A stretch of 64,000 nt of DNA from Pseudocercospora fijiensis CIRAD86. Its lineage: Eukaryota > Ascomycota > Dothideomycetes > Mycosphaerellales > Mycosphaerellaceae. The notes beneath the pieces are model-generated. The model saw only the letters and a list, made by a program, of their open reading frames with translations. It was not told where the DNA came from and searched no databases. The position numbers and the translations under genes are program-made. Of the stretch, positions 47,283-57,579 are shown piece by piece. Positions within the stretch are counted from its first letter, which is position 1. Each line of letters starts with the position of its first letter. Location: contig NW_006921538.1 in NCBI RefSeq assembly GCF_000340215.1, positions 3,267,869 through 3,331,868 of the forward strand. Reading direction: 5' to 3'.

Positions 47283-48715
47283 TCAATCTTTCCAACGTTG
47301 CCACAATTCTGGAATTCTAGCGCTGGCTGTCTTGCTGATACACATGGCAGGATCTACTTCTTTGATGCCGTCTACGCCAATCATGCCGAGTGCAGCGAGC
47401 CCAAGGCAACTGTGATATAGATCTGGCAAATCGCCAGGAAACTTGCCGAAGCCGCCCAGGGCTGGATGCTGTGTCTTACCCAGCAAATATCGCTTCAGTG
47501 CAATGTGATTGAAAAGTCGAGGTTGATCCATCATGAAGAACGACGCGCCTGCCCACCACGCGTAGCAAGTGTCTGCAGCCTTGTTCATGCGGCCGTTCAT
47601 GCCCGCTTCCTGTGGCTCTGGGCCAAACGGCGCAGTTGGTATCGACTTGTCAGGACTCTGGTGAAGTTCGCCAGCCATGGGATCAGGCTCCACGCTGCCT
47701 TTGGGCACACCATCTTGATGTGGAGCATCTTCAGGCACTTCTGCTTCGGGCCCATCTGTGGCCGCAGCATCGACATCGACTTCATCCTCAGGTTCTTCCA
47801 TGTCGGTCTGTCTTTCCACAAGCCAGCGGATTGTCATGTTTGGATCGCTAGGGCCATGGTGCCTGCTCTTGTCCAGACTTGCTGTTGCTGGGGTCTGCAA
47901 TCGGTTTACAAAGTTCAGTGCTCCAAGGGCGCAGAACTCGTAGCCGGCGTGCGGCTCGTGGAAAGGTTGATCTGCTATGCCACCATCATATGACTGTGAA
48001 TTGTATTAGCGACATGTCTGGCCTCGTACATTCAAGCTCCCACCTCGGCCAAAGTGATGCATCGAACAAGCGCGTCAATATCAATGTCATCAATCATCGC
48101 ATGATCAATCTTCAGCGGCCCTTCCGTGTCGCCTCGGAGGATGTAGCGGATGCCTGCTGCACAATAGCCAAAGCGAGGGTCCATGCCGCCTTCCACATTA
48201 CCGTCTACCAGAGTCTCCCCGAATGAGCCATCGTCACGCTGCATCTTCTGGATCCATTCTAGAGTCTTCCTGCGCTTCACACGCTCGAGATCATCTCCGC
48301 TGGCCAACAAAGCGGAAAGGGCAAAATAGGTGGCAGGCACATTGGCCGGATCCCACTTGGCATTGGATCCATTCCGCAATGCACCAAAGTCGGTGCCGGG
48401 CCACATGCGAAAGCCACCATCAGGATGCTGGCAGTGGTAGATCCAGTTGATATAATCGTTCCGTTCTTGCTCGTGCGCGACGACCGTCCACGAGTCAAGA
48501 AGGTCCAGTGCCGACAGGATGAAGAAAGCGAGATACATGCGATTGCTCTCGTTGCCCGTGTAGTGATGTGGCAGGTATGTCTTCAAACATCGCGTCCAGT
48601 ATGCCACATGCCTCGCCTGCGCTTCCAGAGTCAGCAAGCATGTTTCCGCGAGATGGCGTCAGAGATTCACCTTGGCCAGCACAGGCTCGGGCTCGGCAGA
48701 CACACCGTCGCCCAT
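47283..48715 (-). CDS. CDC43: Geranylgeranyltransferase type I beta subunit
   Basis: Predicted structure on the minus strand: exon 1 48715-48671 (15 codons, MGDGVSAEPEPVLAK), intron 48670-48617 (GTGAAT to CAG, branch-like GCTGAC), exon 2 48616-48044, intron 48043-47994 (GTGGGA to CAG), exon 3 47993-47283; 442 residues. Alpha-alpha barrel prenyltransferase repeats are visible (HCQHPDGGFRMWPG, QRDDGSFGE, SYDGGIADQ). Zinc ligands are Asp347 and Cys349 (DTCYAWW) and His400 (LYHSC). With the Ram2 alpha subunit it attaches geranylgeranyl to Rho/Cdc42-type CaaL proteins in the cytosol. An acidic Glu/Asp/Pro insert (about residues 270-310) interrupts the barrel. The similar FTase beta is less likely because of overall length and the SNRM block after the N-terminal RCLK. 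Divergent from the SNF2 gene. Confidence 0.88.
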
Positions 48716-49063
48716 GGCAGCGAGCAGAGCGGAGGCGAAGGCTTGGCAGATCCATGCACATGCGATGTGCTTGCAGCAACGCCGCCTCCCAAACGCCGTC
48801 GCCGTCGCCGTCGCCGTGGCCGTGGTGACCTCGCAGGTGGATTGTGCTTGGTCCTCACCAAAGTCTCCGCCACCAGGAGAACACAGCGTAAGTCCGAGAT
48901 GAATTTAGAGTTTCGCTTGCGGCCCTTATCGATAGAGAGCCGCCATGTGCTGCCTCGCCTATCAACCATCGCTCCATCTCCACCACCACCACCACACTTC
49001 AACCCATCTTTCTCTCGTTACACCTTTTCCTTCGCCAAAGCGTCGCTCGCCAGACGTCCGACG
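48716..49063. promoter_or_regulatory. Shared divergent promoter of GGTase-I beta and SNF2-RING genes
   Basis: 348 bp between two start codons pointing apart. It contains a GCCGTC-type hexanucleotide run (about 48794-48825), a CCACCACCACCAC tract (48979-48991) and pyrimidine-rich stretches before the plus-strand start. No TATA box is evident. Co-regulation is possible but unproven. Confidence 0.6.
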
Positions 49064-52000
49064 ATGGCGCCTCGACGAGAGCATGTTGTGACAACCGTCT
49101 TCTCCACTCAGGTCCAGTCTCACGACCACAGGTCCATCCTGGTCGAGGCCGGAGCCTTCACCCCAACGCGCTGGTTTCTCGAGCATGGCGCGCGACCCAA
49201 CAAGAATCAGGAAGAGGACGGCGAGCCGCCAAAGAAGCGACGAAAGGTTCAGCCAATAGAACCCCCGACACCGGTTGCTGAAGAAGTTCCACTGTTCGAT
49301 GTCGCCATCGATCTGCACTTTCCAGAATCTGTCAATTCAAAATCGGCCTCACCTTCCACTGTACGCGAAGATGTCGACTTTGAGGGAATGCCCAGCCTTC
49401 CTGTGGCACTATATGGCATCGAGACGGATCGGGAGGGCACGAGGCTGAGGCTTAGTCTGCCCCAAGGCAGGAAACCGGTCTTGCTCATCGAGTGCGGCGA
49501 GGTCCCGGAGAAGGTTCTCGCATTATTGCGCAGCATTGCTCTACCCGTTCAGCCGAGAGCCACCACATCCAGACAACAAGATCGACCGGCGTCTCTGACC
49601 TCATGCTCTCTCACTCGCTCGGCCGGACCCACCTTCACTGTGGTGCGTCTGCATGCATCTCTGAAATGGCGATCTGGGTTCTCTGCCTTCCCAGCTGGAG
49701 CTCCTGTCGGCGCTGCACGTGTCTATCCAGACTATCAGATACTACTTGACGCATATCCGGACGCCGAGCGAGAAGCCTTCGACCACAGTCAGCCATTTAC
49801 CCCGCAAGATTTTTACGAAGGTGTCCACGCACCTTCCAAGGACGTAGATACACCCGAGCACCTGTATCGGGACGTTCTGGAGTCAGATCTGTATCCATTT
49901 CAGAAGCGAGCTGTGACTTGGATGCTGAATCGTGAGAGCGTTGGGCCTTCGCGTGACGTCTCACCGTTCACAGATGCGGGCATTCAGGCTAAAGATGATC
50001 CAATGCCAGACACGAGATTCTTCCACCGAGTTATGGATGCTAGCGGTCAAGAATGCTGGGTGAACCATCTTCAAGGCGTTGTGAGCCGCATGCCTCCCCA
50101 GGATGGCGCTGCCAGACTTTCGGGCGGCTTGCTGGCTGAGGAAATGGGTCTCGGAAAGACAGTCGAGCTCATGGCACTTGTTGCCCTGAATACGCGACCA
50201 AGAATGTCTCCTGGCATGGTCTTTGATCGGAACTCGGGCACCAAGATCTCTCCATCGAAGGCCACCCTAATCGTGACCCCGAGCTCTTTGACTCAGCAGT
50301 GGAAGTCGGAACTTGAGCGCCATGCTCCCGACCTCAACATCTTTCATTATGAAGGCATTTCTACGGGTCACGGCAAGAAGAAAGATCGATCGGACGCGAC
50401 AGTGATCCGAGAGCTCTGCGAGGAATACGATGTGGTCATCACGACATATCAGGTCTTGGGGCGGGAAATTCACTTTGCTGAAGATCCTCCTGATCGAGCT
50501 ATGCGGCACGCAAGGAAGCACGAACGGAAGCGCAGCCCGCTAGTGCAGATTGAATGGTGGAGAGTGGTTCTTGACGAAGCCCAAATGGTAGAGAGTGGTG
50601 TCACAGCGGCTGCACGTGTCGCCTGTCGCTTACCACGAGTTCATTCCTGGGCAGTCTCTGGCACTCCGCTTCGCAAAGACGTCCAAGATCTACTTGGTCT
50701 ACTGATCTTCCTGCGCTACGAACCATTCGCCAACAACGGGAAATTGTGGAGTCATCTAATCACCAATCATCGGCATCACTTTCGAAAGATATTCGGCGAG
50801 ATTGCCCTTCGACACACAAAGGCACAAATCAGAGACGAGCTTCAACTGCCTCCGCAGAAGCGTGTAGTTGTCACTGTGCCTTTCTCCGTCATCGAACATC
50901 AGAACTATACCGAACTCTTCGATCAAATGTGCGAAGAGATTGGCCTGAACAAGAGTGGTGAGCCGATACGAGGTGATTGGGATCCGAGCGATCCTCGTAC
51001 AACTGAAGCCATGCGCTCATGGCTAGTACGCTTAAGGCAGACCTGCTTGCATCCGCAAGTGGGTGGCAAGAACAGAAGAGCCCTGGGAAGAGGCACGAAT
51101 CCGCTGCGTACGGTTGCGCAAGTGCTGGAACTTATGATCGAGCAGAACGAGACCAGTCTGCGTACGGAGGAGCGGACTCTGGCTGCTTCATCACTTCAAC
51201 GTGCACACATACTCGGCAACAATCAGGCAGATCAGAATCGCTCACATCAGGCCCTGGAGATATACAATGCCGTGTTGTCCGACAGCGAGAAGTTGGTGCA
51301 AGAGGCGAGGTCACGTCTAGCAGCCGCAAAAGCTGCCGATCCTGGTGCCTCCAGTGACACCGAGAATGAAGACTCTGCTACTGAATCTACGCCTTTGATT
51401 GGCCGTCTGAAGAGCAATTTACGCACGGCATTGCAGGTGCAACATCAGGCCGCATTCTACGCTGCCACTTCGTACTATCAGATCAAAAGCAACGAAAGCT
51501 TGACAAAGGCAGATTCTGACGAGTTCAAGCAGCTTGAAGCGAAAGAGGTAGAACTGTACGAAACGGCCAAGATCATGCGAAAAGAATTGATGCGGGAGAC
51601 ATTTCGCAAGGCGGAAAGCTTCATGCGAAGACTCCGAGATCTCGACGCCGGGAACGTGAAGAAGTTCACTCAGCTGCCAAAAGTCACGGACCTACCAAGC
51701 ACAGGCGGCATCGAGAGCAGACGTATTGTGGAGAAGAGCGACGAACTGTTTGATGTCATTCGAGAACAGGTCGCCGTGCTGAAAGAATGGCGAGCCAAGA
51801 TGACTGACTTCCTGATCAAGCCATTGGTCGACACAGACGATGGCCTCGTTGAAATCACCGGTGACGAATACGAAGACTCTACGAAACAGCAAGATGAGCT
51901 CTACGTCTACTTCGATGCCTTTAAAGCTGTGCATGCCGATCTCAACGCTCTTATCACGAACGAGAGAACCTCGCTCATTGATCACGAAGTTAAGGAGGCT

Positions 52001-53641
52001 GTCAAGAGAGCGGAGTGGGTGCTTGATCCAGACCTACCCGTGGAGCAGAAGCCGGAAGAGGTCCATGCACCCCAACTGAAACTCGACCTCTACACCATCC
52101 GGAACAAGCTCAGAAGTCGCAGGAACATGGTCGGCTCGATACGTTCTCTCATTCAGGAGGCTCGCTCACTGGAGGTAACATCGCAATTCGGCGGCGGCTC
52201 TCGGTTGGCGACCGAAGGAGTGTTGATCCAAGGCCACATCGATGCGCTCCAAGCCGTCTTCTCTGCTTATACCAAGGCCCTCGCTGGTCTTGACAAAGAG
52301 CTGCAGCTCTTTCGCACGACACAAAACCAGCGAGTGGAATTTTACAAGCAGCTGCAGGATCTGTCGGACTCGGTCGCGCCATACAAGGACGAACTAGACA
52401 CTAATCTTGATCAAGATGCGCTAGGCGTTGCAATGCAAAAGGAAGAGCAGTCCTCGAGCAAGCTTCAGCAGCTTCAGATGAAAGGACGTTTCCTGATTAA
52501 CTTGAGGGAGGAGGACAGTGGGCAATCTGGACCAAGGACCTGTATCATCTGCATTTCCACTTTCGAACGCGGCGTACTCACGATCTGTGGCCATACCTTC
52601 TGCAAGGAATGTCTCCAACAATGGTTTCAACAAAAGCGGTGCTGTCCCACTTGCAAGCGCAAGCTTGGTGCTCACGATCTTCACGACATCACATTCAAGC
52701 CGCAGGAAATCCGTCTCCAGGAGGAGTCGGCCCAAGCCTCATCCCCGCAGTCACCTGGAAACACTGCTGCACCATCGACGAAATCCATCTACAGTGACGT
52801 GGACTCTCGTCTCATGGATGAGATCAAGTCGATTGACCTACCCACATCATATGGCACCAAGATCGATACCCTGGGAAGGCATCTTCACTGGATTCGCGAC
52901 AATGATCCGGGCGCCAAGTCCATCATTTTCAGTCAGTATCGTGAATTTTTGGACGTGCTGGGAGGTGCGCTGAGAGATTTCAAGATCGGCTTCGCTCGCC
53001 TCGGCCGCTCCGGTGCTGTCGAAAAGTTCCGCAATGATGCCAGCATCGACTGCCTTCTTTTGGACGCGAAGACAGACTCCTCTGGCCTCACACTTGTCAA
53101 CGCCACTCACGTCTTTGTATGTGAGCCTCTCATCCAGACAGCCGTGGAGCTTCAAGCCATTGCGCGTGTTCACCGAATTGGACAGACTAGGCCAACCACT
53201 GTGTGGATGTATCTCATCAATGACACAGTGGAGGAAGCAATCTATGAGACATCAGTGGCTCGCCGACTTGCTCACGTGCAGTCTCGCGAGCAAAGGCAGC
53301 GAGAGAGTCAGAAGAGCAGATCAGCGACACCAGCGCCGCTGCAGGAGAACGCGATAGATGCTGCAAACTCGGAAGAATTGCAATCGGCGCCGCTCACCAA
53401 GCTACTGGTTGCAGGAAAAAGCGGCGGAGAGATGGTGGCGAATGACGACCTCTGGCAGTGCCTCTTTGGCAAGGCGCAAAAGCTCACTCACAGTGCTGCA
53501 GCGCGACAGGAAATTGGTCGGCATCTACGAGCAGAGGCAGCAGAAGCGCGAGCTGGCGCCCAGGCACCAGCGCCAGGTCCAGATTCGAATGAGGCCGAGC
53601 GAGAAGCTTTACAGATCGTGAGAAGACACGAGGAATTGTGA
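49064..53641 (+). CDS. SNF2-family ATPase with embedded RING finger (Irc20/SHPRH-like)
   Basis: A single 1,525-codon exon. The ATG at 49064 (MAPRREHVV) is chosen because sequence before it is low-complexity and antisense to the neighbouring gene. In order: basic NLS-like PPKKRRK (about residue 55); SNF2 N-lobe with Walker A region GLLAEEMGLGKT (about 357-368), Walker B variant VVLDEAQ (about 498-504) and SGTPLRK; a long charged coiled-coil linker (about 700-1150); C3HC4 RING (CIIC, CGHTFC, CPTC; about 1159-1200); helicase C lobe with IIFSQYREFLD (about 1284) and IARVHRIGQT (about 1365). DEAQ instead of DEAH and a RING between the two lobes are hallmarks of SHPRH and yeast Irc20, proteins linked to ubiquitin ligation and recombination/repair on chromatin. 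Nuclear E3/translocase activity is inferred from the family. Confidence 0.9.
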   Translation: MAPRREHVVTTVFSTQVQSHDHRSILVEAGAFTPTRWFLEHGARPNKNQEEDGEPPKKRRKVQPIEPPTPVAEEVPLFDVAIDLHFPESVNSKSASPSTVREDVDFEGMPSLPVALYGIETDREGTRLRLSLPQGRKPVLLIECGEVPEKVLALLRSIALPVQPRATTSRQQDRPASLTSCSLTRSAGPTFTVVRLHASLKWRSGFSAFPAGAPVGAARVYPDYQILLDAYPDAEREAFDHSQPFTPQDFYEGVHAPSKDVDTPEHLYRDVLESDLYPFQKRAVTWMLNRESVGPSRDVSPFTDAGIQAKDDPMPDTRFFHRVMDASGQECWVNHLQGVVSRMPPQDGAARLSGGLLAEEMGLGKTVELMALVALNTRPRMSPGMVFDRNSGTKISPSKATLIVTPSSLTQQWKSELERHAPDLNIFHYEGISTGHGKKKDRSDATVIRELCEEYDVVITTYQVLGREIHFAEDPPDRAMRHARKHERKRSPLVQIEWWRVVLDEAQMVESGVTAAARVACRLPRVHSWAVSGTPLRKDVQDLLGLLIFLRYEPFANNGKLWSHLITNHRHHFRKIFGEIALRHTKAQIRDELQLPPQKRVVVTVPFSVIEHQNYTELFDQMCEEIGLNKSGEPIRGDWDPSDPRTTEAMRSWLVRLRQTCLHPQVGGKNRRALGRGTNPLRTVAQVLELMIEQNETSLRTEERTLAASSLQRAHILGNNQADQNRSHQALEIYNAVLSDSEKLVQEARSRLAAAKAADPGASSDTENEDSATESTPLIGRLKSNLRTALQVQHQAAFYAATSYYQIKSNESLTKADSDEFKQLEAKEVELYETAKIMRKELMRETFRKAESFMRRLRDLDAGNVKKFTQLPKVTDLPSTGGIESRRIVEKSDELFDVIREQVAVLKEWRAKMTDFLIKPLVDTDDGLVEITGDEYEDSTKQQDELYVYFDAFKAVHADLNALITNERTSLIDHEVKEAVKRAEWVLDPDLPVEQKPEEVHAPQLKLDLYTIRNKLRSRRNMVGSIRSLIQEARSLEVTSQFGGGSRLATEGVLIQGHIDALQAVFSAYTKALAGLDKELQLFRTTQNQRVEFYKQLQDLSDSVAPYKDELDTNLDQDALGVAMQKEEQSSSKLQQLQMKGRFLINLREEDSGQSGPRTCIICISTFERGVLTICGHTFCKECLQQWFQQKRCCPTCKRKLGAHDLHDITFKPQEIRLQEESAQASSPQSPGNTAAPSTKSIYSDVDSRLMDEIKSIDLPTSYGTKIDTLGRHLHWIRDNDPGAKSIIFSQYREFLDVLGGALRDFKIGFARLGRSGAVEKFRNDASIDCLLLDAKTDSSGLTLVNATHVFVCEPLIQTAVELQAIARVHRIGQTRPTTVWMYLINDTVEEAIYETSVARRLAHVQSREQRQRESQKSRSATPAPLQENAIDAANSEELQSAPLTKLLVAGKSGGEMVANDDLWQCLFGKAQKLTHSAAARQEIGRHLRAEAAEARAGAQAPAPGPDSNEAEREALQIVRRHEEL

Positions 53642-54290
53642 CGATGTTCGCGCATTTGCATCTGGGCGCCACATTTGATACATGTATAGCTTTGCGGTTT
53701 TGTGCATGATGACGGAATGGGTCCTAGACTAATACATAAGATGCTAGATGTCGATGGCACTGCTCTTGCACTGCCATTCTGATTGATGACAAGCTTCCGA
53801 AGTTATCAGATGCTCGTATACAATATAGTCTTCAGGCGTCTAGTTGGTTGTTGATCAAAGGCCTGTGTGTGGAAGTCCGGATCCGGATCTGCACCAGGAT
53901 GGGAGCCTCATCTGTGCGGGCCGGTGGAGCCGAAGATGAGCGAGCAATCCGAGGCGAGGCGAGGCGACGGCATGCTTTTTCCTTTCTTTCATCTCAGCCT
54001 TCATTATTCACACAGATACAGCATATGGCATGTGCAGAGACGCAGCCTTGCCAACCTTCTGCCACCGGAAACACGTGTGAAACCACTCCGAGTCCCATCA
54101 CGGTGTTGCCTCACATCCACCAACCAGACCTCCCTCGCCAACACTCACCTACGATGCAAAAGCAGACGAACAAAGCTCCAAACTCACAATTCCAGATCGC
54201 GATTCAGGCACCCTCCTCATCAGATGTGTGAGGATGGAATTGCGCAATGCCAGGCCGGTTGCAAGAAACCTAATAATAAAGTTGTATCCA
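53642..54290. other. Downstream intergenic region at right edge of gene island
   Basis: Normal-composition sequence after the SNF2 stop. Two overlapping ORFs (53848-54231, 53867-54388) have no protein-like features, and one runs into TE sequence. The composition switches to TpA-rich near 54270-54300. Confidence 0.5.
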
Positions 54291-54683
54291 TTATCATCAG
54301 GCTTTGTATACTTGCCACCGATTATGGCGGTTATAGAAGCCGCTATAATCTCGAGCGATTATGGTCCACTATAACCGGTTGTTGCTAGACGATTATAGGT
54401 TATTGGTATCTACATTTTAAACCTCCGCGGCACCTACGGCTCGGCGCTATTGCCTTCCTTCTCTTTTGCCTTAGGCCTTGTAGTATAAGTCGCATATAGT
54501 ATACAGTAGATAGTAAGTAATTAATAGCGGTATAGAGCGGTATAGAGGTAATCGTCGTACGAATTCGGAGGGAGAAGTAGTACTCGTTTAGAGGGTAGTT
54601 TACCGTATAAATATCGACTCTAAGAAGCAGTTAGTCTCTCGCGTTATTTAGTCTATATAACTATAGTATTATAAGGCACTAAT

Positions 54684-55944
54684 ACGTCTACTTCTTAGCT
54701 AAAGACGCCTACTGCTAGGCCTCGTAAACGAGCTGCAACTAGTACTGCTCCGGCTACTACTATAAAGGACAATAAGTAGGCTCGGACTATACTATAGTAC
54801 TAGACTTTAGAGCAGAATAAGTACTTTCTTAAGCAGTTAATCGAGCTAAGGAAGGTTAGAAGAGGCACCGAAGCTAATAACTTTAAGATCGACGACTTAA
54901 GGCCTCTCGCTAACCTATTAAACTAGAAGTTTAGTACTAATCGCAATACCGACGCCTTAAAGAATAGATAGTCGACAATTAAGCGAGATTAGAGTATATA
55001 GATTGCTTATTTAAAGCATATTAGTAGGTAGAATAGTATGCCGCTAATAGCCGAGTCGGACGTAGAAGACGTCTATTTCGAAAAGAACCCGAAGTATGCT
55101 CCCTTCCGCGACGAATTGCTAGAGTATTATAAGTTAATAGACGAGTTAATTAGCTAAGATATAGCTATAGGCGACAATGTAGCTACCGTAGAAGAGTTAG
55201 CGGAAAGTAGTACGAGTAAGGAGTCGGAGGTTAATAAGGGTATAGGCGAGCTCGGTAAGGCTATTATAAGGCCGTTTACTAAGGAATAGCTACTAGTTCT
55301 GCGAGCGGCGAAGGTACAAGATAAGTATTAAAAGAAGATACAGAAGGAGGCCGATCGTATCTATAAAAAACAGGACGAGGCGAGTAAGGCGAATGCTAAT
55401 ACTACGAGGTCGATATAGAAGGCATTCGAGCCGCTAGTACTAATAGTAGCGGAGGTTGTAAAGGAAGGAAAGGAAGATCGGATTGCGGCGAGGAAATTAG
55501 CTAAAGAACAGCGTATCGAGCGGATTGCTACTACTAGCGCTACTGCTAACGCCGGCACTACTATTAGTAAGGTTACGAAGCGCCTATTAGATAAGAAGAC
55601 ATAGGAGAAGATAGACATACTAATAGCAAACCGTATACTATTAGTCCGCGAGTATACGAAGAAGAATAGTAAATACGACTATACTAAAGTCGCTCGTAGT
55701 ATAAACTAGGCGCAGTTCGAGGAGTATTTCCTTACTATATTAACGGATCTACGGTCTAACGATTAGCAAAATAGATATCTGCAGGGTTTAGACGGTGGAT
55801 ATATACTAATAGGGTATAGATAATATATTATTGTTATTAAGAAGGATTAGAAATAGCAGAAGAAGCTATAGAAGTTGTATTATATTAAACGTTATATATA
55901 TAGGTTCTAGGTGTTAGGACGACTTTTCGATGTAAATGCACGCT
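54684..55944 (+). pseudogene. Harbinger-associated Myb/SANT-like protein
   Basis: The plus frame, with TAG/TAA stops, begins with a Lys/Arg/Pro/Thr-rich segment. It then shows a Myb/SANT-like (Myb_DNA-bind_3 type) domain: TLEQNKYFLKQLIELR (about 54804-54850), FKIDDLRPLANLLN, STNRNTDALKNR. A helical, Glu/Lys/Ala-rich tail follows (about 55200-55680). In PIF/Harbinger elements such a protein helps the transposase bind transposon ends and enter the nucleus. RIP stops disable it. Start and end are approximate. Confidence 0.75.
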
Positions 55945-56325
55945 AACGTCTATACTATTAATTTGTATAAAGGTGTTGTTAATTTTTACTAGCAAATATT
56001 AGTTACGTATAGGCGTTTATATATATAAGAAAACGATATCCTATTAACTCGAACTCTAACAATGCTAAGACTAAGCGATTTATACCCTACTAGCATTTCG
56101 ATAGGAGCGATAGTAAAGTCCGAATATAACGCCTCGAACGTAGAAACAGCGCTCCTTACTAAATTCCTTACTAAAAACAGGTCCCCGCTATTTACCTTTG
56201 CATCTAGCGACTACCTCTACCCTCTACTATATTCTTCGCTATACTCTAACCGGTGCTTCTTGCTTCTGCGCCCTTATATTAAGACCTGTCCTTATTTAAT
56301 ACGCATTATAGTCCGCAAATATCTA

Positions 56326-57159
56326 CTACGCTATCCTATCGCGAAAGTCTGCGTAGCATTCGTCGTTAATAGCCTCGTTGCCGTGCTTCTCGTTGTCTAG
56401 ATAGACCTCCGCCGTTATATTAGCGTCCCTCGCCGCATTTAATTTAGCTTTAGTAGGCACTAAATATAGCTCCTTCGAGAGCGGTTGTCGGCTATCGGAA
56501 ATGATAAAATTATAGATAATAGTATAGGCGATAATAAAGCGGTTTTGCTAAGCTATCGACTAGCTGTTTAGCCTATATTTAATAATCTTAAACCGGCGGT
56601 TTAAGACACTAAATACCCTCTCGATACAGTTGCGAAGCTAAGCGTAGCGGAGGTTAAATAACTCCTTATAATTCTCGGGTCTTGCTTCTGCCTTACCCTG
56701 CTCTCGGAGGTAATATCTCGTCCTTTAGTATAGTATAAGAAGGCGTAGATCTTTGAAGGAATAACTACCGTCGGCGAGGTAGAAGTATCTATCTAGTACC
56801 TCGAAATCTAACTAATAGGCCTTCCTTAATATAGTGCTATCGGTCGCTAAGCCCTCGTAACCTAGTATAATAAATAGGAAGCGTAAGGACGAGTTGCAAG
56901 CAGCTATTACATTCTAAGCGATAAATCCCTTCCGATACCGCTATAGATTAGCATTAATCTTCCGTAGACTAGTAATTAACAACGTACTATTAAGGGCGCC
57001 TATAACACCCTTAAAGTATAGCTAAAACTTGCTACTATCCTTACCTTCCGCCTACGCCGGTTTCTTAGTATAATCTAGAAGCTTTATCTACCGCTTAGCA
57101 ATACGATATACGTACTTCGAAACCTCTCGTACGATATACGCCGCTATATCTCTTAAGAC
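56326..57159 (-). pseudogene. PIF/Harbinger transposase, C-terminal part
   Basis: The minus strand reads YFKGVIGALNSTLL (about 57020-56980; GAIDGTH in intact members, first Asp changed to Asn), YRKGFIA then NVIAACNSSLRF, GYEGLATDSTILRKA (second DDE region), YFYLADGSYS (third) and a long helix with ELFNLRYA, LRN and IERVFSVLNRRFKI. These are the diagnostic blocks of the DDE_Tnp_4 family. The N terminus is missing because the family C retrotransposon is inserted at 57165; it should lie beyond the window. RIP-type stops are present. Confidence 0.85.
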
Positions 57160-57164
57160 ACCGA

Positions 57165-57510
57165 TGTTACGGATCTGATTGGTTAGAGTCCTTACATAAT
57201 CTTAGAGCGACGCTAAGACTAGTAGGCTAAGCTGTCGCTCTATCTTACTAGGAGCGATAGGAGCGGTCGAGAGCGATAGCGTCGCTTACGTCGCTTACGA
57301 CTATAGACAAGATGTCTCCTTTATATTTAGGAACGCCGGAATGCCCTTATAGCTCGAGGCGTTTAACTTATATTACCTACTCACTGATTGGAATTACCTT
57401 TGTACCAATTATTCTGTCTCTGCCTCCCGCTTATATTAGCCTCTCTAAAGAAGCCTCGGCTTACACGTAATAAGAAGTTACCTAACGATCTGTCGCGAGT
57501 AACCGTAACA
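57165..57510 (+). repeat. 5' LTR of family C
   Basis: The first 284 bp match 63717-64000 closely. The right end is set at GTAACA (57505-57510) because it mirrors the TGTTAC start; this end is inferred. Internal inverted units around AGCGATAGGAGCGGTCGAGAGCGATAGCG and two GTCGCTTACG copies lie near 57250-57300. Confidence 0.75.
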
Positions 57511-57579
57511 CTTTAAACGCCCTTAGGATAAGTGCCTTATTACAAGTCGGAAGGGGAACTCCCGCCCCTAGCGAGACAG

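Larger units (their letters stand above)
54291..57164. mobile_element. PIF/Harbinger DNA transposon, left part
   Basis: A Myb/SANT-like ORF on plus and a DDE_4-type transposase on minus face each other, the two-gene layout typical of PIF/Harbinger elements. The left end is near 54300, where GATTATGGCGG and CCGCTATAATC form an inverted pair (54319-54350) and related GATTATNG motifs recur (54356, 54391); these may be subterminal repeats. The right part is cut at 57164 by the family C LTR. The exact left terminus and its 3-bp target duplication were not resolved. Confidence 0.75.

Noticed and set aside
47739..47900. Possible start of the prenyltransferase at the downstream in-frame Met (47900)
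   Set aside because: Would remove most of the alpha-alpha barrel; a GT-AG intron (47994-48043) joins the upstream exon in phase.
48622..48670. Alternative 3' splice site AAG at 48622 for the first prenyltransferase intron
   Set aside because: Gives the wrong phase with the ATG at 48715; the CAG ending at 48617 keeps the frame and lies 14 nt after a branch-like GCTGAC.
48425..49063. 5' extension of the long plus-strand ORF upstream of the SNF2 gene start
   Set aside because: It is antisense to the GGTase-I beta exons, has Arg/Pro-rich low-complexity translation and no family similarity; the start at 49064 fits the promoter gap better.
53848..54388. Overlapping 127- and 173-codon ORFs after the SNF2 gene
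   Set aside because: No protein-like features; one crosses into RIP-damaged repeat sequence.
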